NCBI RefSeq assembly: GCF_021533835.1
Contig: NZ_JAKFYQ010000002.1
Location: 1-64,000, forward strand
Direction of reading: 5' to 3'
Source: Synechococcus sp. Nb3U1
GTDB lineage: Bacteria; Cyanobacteriota; Cyanobacteriia; Thermostichales; Thermostichaceae
Length of the DNA: 64,000 nt
Both the position numbers and the translations under genes were made by a program. Under the pieces are notes generated by a model. That model was not told the origin of the DNA, did not search any database, and saw nothing but the letters and a program-made list of their open reading frames with translations. This document shows, in pieces, positions 36,570 to 44,900 of the stretch. Numbering within the stretch: position 1 is the first letter of the stretch; every line of letters starts with the position of its first letter.

Positions 36570-37453
36570 GGTTGCTTATCCCCTCCCAGCCGGGATCCTG
36601 CTTGCCCCAGCACCCCTGCCGCCAAACTCACCGCTGCTGCTGCCACCCCCAGCAAGATGAGGCCCAAAGCAATCGCCTGCCGCCGCTGATCCAGGTTGAT
36701 ATGGGTAAACCGCTGGTAGATTAAGACTGGCAAAGTGCGCGGGTAAGTCGGCCCCAGCAGAAAAGGAATTTCAAAAGAGCTGAAGACAAACCCAAAAATC
36801 AGAATGCCGGTGGCCAGCAAACCCGGTCGCAGCAATGGCAAGGTCACGGCCCAAAAGCTCTGCCACGCGGAGGCCCCCAACAGGCGGGCTTGCTGTTCGA
36901 GATCCCGTCCCAGGCTGCGCAGCAACGTCAGCGTTACCAAAGCGGCGAAGGGGATCTCCTTCCACAGCCAATAGAGCAGCACCCCCACATAGCCGCGATC
37001 GTTGACCCACAGGGGGAAGTCTTGATCGGAGGCAATCCACCCCACCTGAAAAGCCAGCCGCGCCAGCCAACCGCTGGGAGCCAGCAACAGCAGCATTCCC
37101 GCCACCCCTACCAAATGGGGAATCGGCAAGGTTAACTGCCCAATCCAGATGGCCCACCCCCCCAGCCCCCGCAGCCCCAAGGCCAGCCCTAGCCCGAAAA
37201 GCACCGACAACCCCGTCGCCAACCCCGCTACTCCGAGGCTGAGCCCCAGGGATCCGATCACCTCCTCATCCCGGAGCAGCTCTCCGTACCCTCCTAGGGT
37301 AAAGCCAGAAGCGCCCAATCCGTACAGACCGACACTCTGGGCCAGAGCCAACAGCAAACCGCCCCCGTACAGTAGCCCTACCAAAGCGAGCGCAGGCAGC
37401 AGCGGCCCATACCGCTTGAGCAACGCCAGCCGAGCACCCCGTAAGCTATTCAT
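36566..37453 (-). CDS. ABC transporter permease (first of a pair)
   Basis: The 295-residue inner-membrane protein has six or more hydrophobic helices, many Leu/Gly-rich, and the EAA motif EQQARLLGASAWQSFWAVTL. It resembles PotB/YnjC-type permeases and is paralogous in layout to the coupled downstream gene. The gene is divergent from the DUF39 gene, with only 54 bases between the two starts. The ATPase and solute-binding subunits must be encoded elsewhere. Confidence 0.85.
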   Translation of the reverse strand: MNSLRGARLALLKRYGPLLPALALVGLLYGGGLLLALAQSVGLYGLGASGFTLGGYGELLRDEEVIGSLGLSLGVAGLATGLSVLFGLGLALGLRGLGGWAIWIGQLTLPIPHLVGVAGMLLLLAPSGWLARLAFQVGWIASDQDFPLWVNDRGYVGVLLYWLWKEIPFAALVTLTLLRSLGRDLEQQARLLGASAWQSFWAVTLPLLRPGLLATGILIFGFVFSSFEIPFLLGPTYPRTLPVLIYQRFTHINLDQRRQAIALGLILLGVAAAAVSLAAGVLGQAGSRLGGDKQP

Positions 37454-37507
37454 AAGCCTCCGTCTCCACGACGGGCACGGCCCTGAGCCATTAAGACCTT
37501 TTGCCCT

Positions 37508-38662
37508 ATGGAAAGAACCCTTAACCAGATTAACCAGCGGATTGCAGCCGGCAACGTGCGGGTTTGGACGGTCATGGAAGCGAAGGAGAAGATAGCCACA
37601 CTAGGGATCCCGGCGGCCTTTGAACAGGTGGATGTGATCACCACCGGCACCTTCGAGTCGATGGAGTCTTCCGGGGCGATCTTGAACTTGGGTCATACAG
37701 ATCCGCCGATCAAAATTCGTCAGGCTTGGCTAAATGGGGTTCCAGCCTATGCTGGATTTGGAGCTGTGGATCTTTACTTGGGGGCAGCCCAACCCAGCGA
37801 GCAAACCGATCAAGCCTATGGGGGCGGACACGTTATCGCTGACCTGATTGCGGGCAAGAGTGTACATTTGCGGGCAATTGGCCAAGTCACCGATTGCTAC
37901 CCGCGCCCTGATTACGAAACCACCCTGACCCGAGATCAACTCAACCAGTTCTACTTGTTTAATCCGCGCAATGCTTACCAAAACTTCATTGTTGGGGTCA
38001 ATGGCGGCGATCGACCCCTGTATACCTACTTGGGTCTACTGGAGCCTCATTTGGGCAATGCTGTCTACTCTAATCCGGGGGAGCTTTCCCCCTTGTTCAA
38101 CGATCCACTTTTGCGCCGAGTAGGAATCGGTAGCCGCATCTTTCTGGGAGGAGGGATTGGCTATGTGGCTTGGGAGGGAACCCAGCATTTCCCATTGCAA
38201 AAACGCCTGCCCAACCACACCCCCATCGGCCCCGCCGCCACCGTAGCCCTGATCGGCGATGCCAAACAAATGCAACCAGAGTGGGTTAGGGGCTGCTACT
38301 TCCGTAACTACGGCCCTGGCTTGATGTTAGGCGTCGGGATCCCGATCCCGATGCTTTCGCCTGCCGATTTAGAACCTATCGCCATTCGGGATGAAGAGCT
38401 GGTGGCGCCTGTGATCGACTTTTCCATTCCCCGCCGAGTCCGGCCCACCTTCGGCTTGGTCAGCTATGCCCAGCTCAAATCTGGCCACATCACCCTAAAC
38501 GGGCGCGACGTTCGCACAGCCCCACTGGCCAGTTTGCGCCGTTCGATGCAGGTGGCTGAGATCTTGAAAGAATGGATTCAATCGGGCCGATTTACCCTCA
38601 CCCAGCCGGTTGCCCCCTTGCCGACCGACCGAGAGTTCCTTTCCCAAAACCCCTTGAGCTAA
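37508..38662 (+). CDS. DUF39 homocysteine-biosynthesis-type protein
   Basis: The 384-residue protein matches the DUF39 family (COG1900) over its length: DVITTGTFESMESSGAILNL, GHTDPPIKIRQAWLN, VPAYAGFGAVDLYLGAAQP, TDCYPRPDYETTLTRDQLNQ, GSRIFLGGGIGYVAWEGTQH and GVGIPIPML. In methanogens this family converts aspartate semialdehyde and sulfide toward homocysteine together with a small ferredoxin-like partner. I recall two essential cysteines there, near positions 54 and 131. Here Cys130 is kept, but the first position is Glu53. No partner gene is adjacent and no C-terminal CBS domain is present, so the reaction in this organism is uncertain. Confidence 0.85.
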   Translation: MERTLNQINQRIAAGNVRVWTVMEAKEKIATLGIPAAFEQVDVITTGTFESMESSGAILNLGHTDPPIKIRQAWLNGVPAYAGFGAVDLYLGAAQPSEQTDQAYGGGHVIADLIAGKSVHLRAIGQVTDCYPRPDYETTLTRDQLNQFYLFNPRNAYQNFIVGVNGGDRPLYTYLGLLEPHLGNAVYSNPGELSPLFNDPLLRRVGIGSRIFLGGGIGYVAWEGTQHFPLQKRLPNHTPIGPAATVALIGDAKQMQPEWVRGCYFRNYGPGLMLGVGIPIPMLSPADLEPIAIRDEELVAPVIDFSIPRRVRPTFGLVSYAQLKSGHITLNGRDVRTAPLASLRRSMQVAEILKEWIQSGRFTLTQPVAPLPTDREFLSQNPLS

Positions 38663-38741
38663 AGGGATCCCAGAGAAAATACACCCATCTACCGCTGAGT
38701 TCCTTTCCGGGCTGAGATTGGGGACTTTCGCCCCAAAATTG

Positions 38742-39059
38742 TTAACGAGCTGAGCCCACCTGCGAACTAGAATCCAGTCCGTGAAGTTGCTCCCACTGGG
38801 CTGGGGTAAAGGTGCGCAGGGCTAGCGCGTGCAGACGGCCATCCTGGAGGTGAGCTTTTAGAGCATCATTGACCAAACGATGTTGCTTAATCATGGTCAG
38901 TCCCTGAAACTGCTCTGCCACCACAATCGCCTGAAAATGGTTGCCATCGCCAACGGTATCTTCCACTCGCACCTTGGCACCCGGGAGAGCCGCCTCGATC
39001 AACTCCTCAATCTCGCGTGGATCCATGCGCTGTTGCCCTGTGATGGGGTGAGGATCCAT
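38742..39059 (-). CDS. BolA-family protein
   Basis: The 105-residue protein has a BolA fold (about residues 12-88): DPREIEELIEAALPGAKVRV, VGDGNHFQAIVVAEQFQGLT and MIKQHRLVNDALKAHL. BolA proteins partner with monothiol glutaredoxins in iron-sulfur cluster sensing or delivery. The GDGNHF segment and the conserved His in KQHRLV are intact. The ATG at 39059 has AGGA 7 bases upstream; an internal ATG at residue 12 is the alternative. It is convergent with the DUF39 gene. Confidence 0.9.
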   Translation of the reverse strand: MDPHPITGQQRMDPREIEELIEAALPGAKVRVEDTVGDGNHFQAIVVAEQFQGLTMIKQHRLVNDALKAHLQDGRLHALALRTFTPAQWEQLHGLDSSSQVGSAR

Positions 39060-39193
39060 TGGGGATCCTTAATATTTAGGCTAAACGCTTTTTGGCGAAA
39101 CCGGGATCCCGGCTAACCCCTGCCTTGTGTATGCCGAGGGTAACCTGTTGCTCTCTGGCGGGGTGGGTGGGAACCCTACGACACGAAGCCTCT

Positions 39194-40084
39194 TTATCTG
39201 CCCAGCACCAGCACCTCTGGAATGCGTCCGCGTTTGTGCCCCTGGGAGTTGATGGCACGACTGGCGGAGATGGTGTAAACAGGGAAGCCTCGGTACAGCT
39301 CCCGCACAAAGGGACAATCGGAATTGGAGAGCATCACCTGTACCTGTTGTTGAACCAAAGCCCCAAACACCTCTCGCAGCTGCCTTTGCTCCGCCTCACC
39401 AAAAGAAAAATGGCTGTAAGCTGTGAAACTGCTGCTGCTGGAAAGGGGGTGATAGGGCGGATCCAGATAGACCAAATCCCCAGGCTTGACCCGTTCCAAA
39501 ATCTGCCAAAAGGGTTGCACCGCAAGCTCAATCCCCTGCAACACCTGAGAAGCTGCACGTAAATTATCGGCATCACAAATGCGAGGGTTGCGGTATCGCC
39601 CCAGTGGTACATTGAAGTGCCCACGGGAGTTTTCCCGGTAAAGTCCGTTGAAGCAGGTTTTGTTCAAATACAACAGTCGCGCCGCCCGCCATAGAGAGTC
39701 CTGAGCCTTTGCAGCACGGAGCGCGTAGTAGTAATCAGAACTATGTTGGGCTTGATGGAGAGTGAGCTGGGCAATCAAGTCCTCCACCTGATCCCGCACG
39801 CAGCGATAAACATTCACCAGTTCAGGGTTAATATCCGACAAAGTGGCTTGAAAAGGTGGGTTGGGCTGTGGGTCAATAGGAAATTTTGTTGGCCCATCCA
39901 AAGGCCTTTGCCGCTGGGCTAGATGAAAAAACACTGCTCCACCCCCCAAAAATGGCTCGTGGTAAGTGCCCCATTCTTGAGGGAAAAAGGGTTCGTACTG
40001 GCTCAGCAACTGCCCTTTACCCCCAGCCCATTTCAGAAACGGACGCGCCTTCTTCTGGGCTGCTAGCCGGCTCCCCTGCTTCAT
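39194..40084 (-). CDS. dam: Dam-type DNA adenine methylase (D12 class)
   Basis: The 296-residue N6-adenine methyltransferase has the D12-class order: SAM motif PFLKWAGGKGQLLSQYEPFF, FLGGGAVFFHL, and catalytic DPPYHPLSSSSSFTAYSHF. Its Dam-like layout suggests GATC as target, which would lie inside every GGATCC site of this genome, but specificity is inferred. The ATG at 40084 is chosen; the frame also opens at a TTG (40111) that overlaps the upstream stop, so coupling to the M3-like gene is possible. No restriction enzyme is adjacent, so it looks like an orphan methylase. Confidence 0.88.
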   Translation of the reverse strand: MKQGSRLAAQKKARPFLKWAGGKGQLLSQYEPFFPQEWGTYHEPFLGGGAVFFHLAQRQRPLDGPTKFPIDPQPNPPFQATLSDINPELVNVYRCVRDQVEDLIAQLTLHQAQHSSDYYYALRAAKAQDSLWRAARLLYLNKTCFNGLYRENSRGHFNVPLGRYRNPRICDADNLRAASQVLQGIELAVQPFWQILERVKPGDLVYLDPPYHPLSSSSSFTAYSHFSFGEAEQRQLREVFGALVQQQVQVMLSNSDCPFVRELYRGFPVYTISASRAINSQGHKRGRIPEVLVLGR

Positions 40085-40107
40085 CCTGCTTCGTGCTGTC
40101 CCCACAT

Positions 40108-41928
40108 TCAACGACCGTGCTCCGCACGGCGCGGAGTGCCATAGGCTGGCCCATCTTCCAGCAGCTCTTCCAAAGTTTCAATCCAGCTTTCCATCTCCTC
40201 AAGAGCCTGCAAAAATACATCGGGATCCGCGATATCCACCTGCAGCATCAGGGCTGTTTCTTCCAATGTCAGGGATCCCGGTGGACTGGCCAACCAATTG
40301 AGGTAACGCGGCAGAAACTCGCGGGAAGAAGCCTGATAGCGTCGATACCAAGCCAAGGCCATCAAGCTGGAGAGGCTGGCTTGATAGGCGCTGAAGGGAC
40401 GTTGAAACAACTCCGGGATCCCGGCCCAGTCGAACTGATGTTCTGGCAACAATTCCACCGCATCGCCACACAGCTCCTGATACAGTTTGAGCCACTCTTC
40501 ACTCACCCAGTCTGAATAGGTTTCGCCATTCTCCAAGACCGGGATTCCCTGTCGATAGAGAATCAACTCCAACCGAGTGATCAGGCTCTGACAAAACACT
40601 GCCTGTAACTGAGCCTCCAAACTATGAATTAGCAGCGCATGAGCCAGAGCGGATTTTACCCCGTTGCTCCGATGCAGCTCCTCACGGGATCCCGCCCGCC
40701 CACCCCGGCCCGAGTGCAGCAGATAATCCAGCACCAGCAACTGCAAAAACTCGCTGTGAACTTGACCGAGAACGGCTGGTGTAGGGCTAGCCTGAACATC
40801 CTCCAGTTCCGGCCAAATCAGGGGATCCGCAGCCCGTAACTCTTGGCTTACCCTGGCAATACTTTCCAGCAACGGCTGAATAGGGGCCCGGGGCGCTACA
40901 GACTCTGTTTCTTCTGGTATCGCAGGCTGAGCCGTGGCGGCTTCTCCAGATAGCCAGGGCTTGGATTGAGTGGCGCACTCGGGGCAAAACTCCTGCAAAG
41001 CAGCCAACACCAGAGCCGAGGTTTCCGTGGAGGTTAGGTCGGCTATACCCCCATTGACTTCCCAAGGGGCTTGCAAATCGCAAATGCGGATGGAACGGCC
41101 CATCTCCCGACTTTTCAGGCGATAGTAGCGTTGGAACAGGTCAACCCGCTCGCGAATACCTTCTACTAAGTTGTCAAAGGTAGTCTGGGCAAGGCAGTGG
41201 CGAGCTAGGTATAGCTCAACGGGAGCATCATAACTCCGCCATCGGGCTTCCCAGAGGTGATCTCTAACCAGGGTGCTGAGAATAAAGCCACAGAGATCGG
41301 CATGGGCTTCCAGATGCTGGTGCAAGCGTTGGTATGCCGCCAATCGGATCTCGGCGCTGGGGTGGGTTTGCAGGCGCTGCAATTCCGCAAGGGTATAGGC
41401 ATTCTCCGCATCGGCCTTGAGGTTATGGCGCTCCGGCCCATGGAGGGTGGTTTGCCACAACTGCCGCCAGGCGAAACGCCCCGTCAGGTGTTGCTGGTGC
41501 AGTAGACGCTCCAAAGGCTCGGGCTGTTGGTGGCCCCGTTCACAGAGCAGACGGGATAAAAACACGCGAAACGGCAACCCTGCCGGCTCGGATTGATACT
41601 CGGCCAACCGGTCTGTGGGCAAAGCCTGCAATTCTAAAGGGAAAAACAGCAGTGAGTTTTGCAACGTGATCCGCTGCTCCATCCACTCCAAGACACCTTC
41701 TGCATCCAGCCGCACCCTAAGGTCGCTAGGGATCCCTGGCAAGGCTGCTAACAGAGACGAAAGTTCTTCTAGGGCCACCACCACCTCTGCTCCACTCAGC
41801 TGAGCCACTTGTCCCCAGTAGCGTTGGCGAAACGCTTGAATTTGATCTTCTAGCGGAGTCAGTTCGGGATCCGGATCCACCAGTCCCCCAGAAAGGGTAG
41901 AAGTCGGTTCAGAAGCAGGAGGTACCAC
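40108..41928 (-). CDS. M3-peptidase-like protein lacking the HEXXH zinc site
   Basis: The 606-residue protein follows the layout of M3B oligoendopeptidase F. N-terminal helices come first; the middle contains RLAAYQRLHQHLEAHADLCG and RWRSYDAPVELYLARHCL; the C-terminal part (about 440-600) contains SDWVSEEWLKLYQELCGD and FQRPFSAYQASLSSLMAL. The catalytic HEXGH helix and the downstream Glu ligand are missing: where they should be, the chain reads LAHALLIHSLEAQLQAVFCQ. A Glu/Pro/Ala-rich insert occupies about 325-350. It is therefore probably not a peptidase. GTG start, with GGAGG 9 bases upstream inside the end of the kinase gene; a 5-base gap separates them. Family assignment is by pattern only. 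Confidence 0.65.
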   Translation of the reverse strand: MVPPASEPTSTLSGGLVDPDPELTPLEDQIQAFRQRYWGQVAQLSGAEVVVALEELSSLLAALPGIPSDLRVRLDAEGVLEWMEQRITLQNSLLFFPLELQALPTDRLAEYQSEPAGLPFRVFLSRLLCERGHQQPEPLERLLHQQHLTGRFAWRQLWQTTLHGPERHNLKADAENAYTLAELQRLQTHPSAEIRLAAYQRLHQHLEAHADLCGFILSTLVRDHLWEARWRSYDAPVELYLARHCLAQTTFDNLVEGIRERVDLFQRYYRLKSREMGRSIRICDLQAPWEVNGGIADLTSTETSALVLAALQEFCPECATQSKPWLSGEAATAQPAIPEETESVAPRAPIQPLLESIARVSQELRAADPLIWPELEDVQASPTPAVLGQVHSEFLQLLVLDYLLHSGRGGRAGSREELHRSNGVKSALAHALLIHSLEAQLQAVFCQSLITRLELILYRQGIPVLENGETYSDWVSEEWLKLYQELCGDAVELLPEHQFDWAGIPELFQRPFSAYQASLSSLMALAWYRRYQASSREFLPRYLNWLASPPGSLTLEETALMLQVDIADPDVFLQALEEMESWIETLEELLEDGPAYGTPRRAEHGR

Positions 41929-41933
41929 CGGGA

Positions 41934-44900
41934 TCAGCCTCCACCGCTGGGGGGGTACCCCATTGGGTGTGTAGAACGTCGTGCCGTCTCCCCGCCTACC
42001 AATGCCCGGATGGTATTAAGGAACTCTTGATTGGAAGTACGGGCTTTCACCAGCGTGGCCTGGATCCCGTCTTCAAGAATGTCTGAGCCAATATCTTGGG
42101 CAGAAAATACCACCACAGGAGTCGTGCTGACCGAGCGCAACAGCGGCAACAGTTCTAACCCTGATCCATCCGGCAAGTACAAATCCAAAATCACCAGTTG
42201 AAATTGTCGGGTCTGCAAAAGCTGGCGAGCTTCTTCCAGGGAATGGGCATGAGCCAATTCAGCAGTATTCTGCAAAATTTGCGCGACCACTTGCAAGATA
42301 TCGGGATCATCCTCCACATGCAAAATCTGGGGACGCGATCGTTCTTCCAAGGCTGCCGCCTGTTGGACTGCCGCCACCAACTGCCCTTGGTTGATGGGTT
42401 TGTTTAGCCATGCGATCAACTTGGCGGGGTGTTCTGCTATCACCGATGACAATGCCTCGGCCTTTCCTGGCCGCAACCCTGCCAGCGGTGGGGCGGGTGG
42501 AACGGAACCTTCATGCAACTCGGAGGAATATTTGAGCCACTCCGCCTGCCGCCGTTGCTCTGCTGTTGCTGAGACCACCACAATCGGCAGGTTGCCCAAT
42601 CCTTGCATTTGCTGCAGATCCTTCACCAAAGACAGGCCATCTTGATCCGGCAGCGACAGATCGAGGGTCATAGCAGCATAGGGCCGCTGCTGTAACAGGT
42701 ACTTGGCATCGGCTGCTGTGGAGGCAATATCGACCTGAAATCCCCCTTGCTTAAGGATGAGCTGCAACAACATGGCAATGTCAGGATCGTCTTCACACAC
42801 CAGTATGGGGACTCCATCGGCAGGTTCTGGATCAGCAGGTTCTGGAGATGTTGAGGCGAGGCGAGGCTGCCACCCGGGCAAAGTGAAATAAAAAGTAGTG
42901 CCCTGCTGAGTGGGTTCTCGTGCCTCTTGAGCGGGGTTGGACTCAAAACCAATCGTACCGCCGAACCGCTCCACAATTGCTTTGCTGATGCTCAAGCCCA
43001 AGCCTGTACCCCCTTTTTGTCGCGTATCGGAAGAGTCGGCCTGGGCAAACTTTTGGAAGATGCGAGAGCGAAACGCTTCCGGGATCCCTGGCCCGCGATC
43101 CTGCACACAAACGCGGATCCCCTCCTGAACTTGTTCGACCCAAACCCGCACCGTTTGCCCCGCCGGAGAAAATTTAGCGGCATTGGAGAGCAAGTTGTTC
43201 ATCACCTGCATCAGCCGATTCGGATCCACATTCACCTGTACCGCCGTCAGAGGGATCCCTGTTGTCGAGCGCAGGGTGGGCTCGAGCACCAAGTCCACCT
43301 CAAACTGAGCAGCATAGGCTCGGTTGGCCTCGATCGCCTGTTGCAACAAAGCCATCAGCTCGACAGGATGGATATCAAAGTGCATCTTACCCGACTCGAT
43401 TTTTTCAATATCGAGGATGTCGTTGATCAACATCACCAGCCGTTCACTGTTTTTGAAGGCAATCTCCACCAAAGACTGCACCTGAGGCGGCAATTCCCCA
43501 CTCGCCCCGCCCTTGATCAACCCCAGAGCCCCGCGAATTGAGGTGAGGGGGGTGCGCAACTCGTGGCTGACGGTAGAGACAAACTCGTTTTTTAACCGCT
43601 CGACTTTCTTGCGCTCGGTGATGTCGCGGTGGCTCCACACACATCCGGAAATTTGGGTAGGGTTGACGGCAGTTTCCCCCAACTGGCGGGGCTTGCTATA
43701 GCACTCAAACACCCGCCCATCTTTGAGCTCCACCAGGTCATATCCCTCCTGTTGAAGGCGGAGATGGTGGCGGATACGGCGCAAAAAGCGCAGCGGATGG
43801 CGGGTACGGCGGGCCATGCGGCGCAGGCGTTGGCTGGGGGAGAGGCTCATCAATTCAGCGTAGGTCAAGCCCCACAAATCTAGGAAGCGCTGGTTGTAGC
43901 TGAGCACCTGTCCTTTCAAATCGAAGGCGAGAATGCCATCGGCAGTGGAATCAAGGGTGGCTTGCAGCAGCGAGAGGGAGCGTTGCAATTCCTGTTCGGC
44001 CTTTTTGCGCTCGGTGATGTCTTCGAAAGTGCCCTCGTAGTAAAGCACTTGTCCTGATTCATCTCGAACCACCCGGGCATTTTCCCGCACGGTAATGCGG
44101 CTGCCATCGCGGCGAAAATATTCGATTTCCAAACCGCGAATTTCTCCCGCACTTTCCAATTGGCGCTTGAAATCGGCTCGAGAAAAATCTGGCGGATAGT
44201 GGCTCTCTTCCTCTAGGTTCCAGGCCATCATCTCTTCGTAAGAGGTGCAGTTCATCATGCGAATGATGGCGGGATTGGCCAGAATGGTCTTCCCCTCAGG
44301 CGTGGTGCGGTAGACACCAATGGGGGTATTCTCAAACAACGACCGATAGCGAATTTCGCTTTCTTGTAGGGCTTGCTCGACTTTCTTGCGCTCGGTGATG
44401 TCTTCAACAAAGCCTTCATAATAAAGGATCTGCCCCTGGGGATCCCGGACGGCGCGGGCATTCTCGGAGATCCAGATGATGCTGCCATCTTTGCGGTAAA
44501 CCTGGGACTCAAAGCGGCTGATGCTGCCGACCGTTTCCAGCTCCTGCACAAAGACGTGCCGACGACGGGGATCCACATAAAGGCGATGTTCAATGTCCGT
44601 GAGCTCCCGGATCAACTCTTCCGGGCTGTCGTAGCCATAGATGCGGGCCAGAGCGGGGTTGGCACTCAGGTAGTTGCCAGCGGGGGTGGTTTGAAAGATC
44701 CCTTCTAGCGAATTTTCATAGATGCTGCGGTACTTTTCTTCCGCTTGGCGCAGGGCTTCTTCTGCCTGTTTGCGCTGCATGATGGATCCCAGCTGAGTGG
44801 CAGCCGCCTTGACCAAATTCACCAGACGCTGCTCCTGGGGCCTGGCCCGCACCAGATAAAACACCAGCACTGCCACCACTTCCTCGTCTGCCAGAATCGG

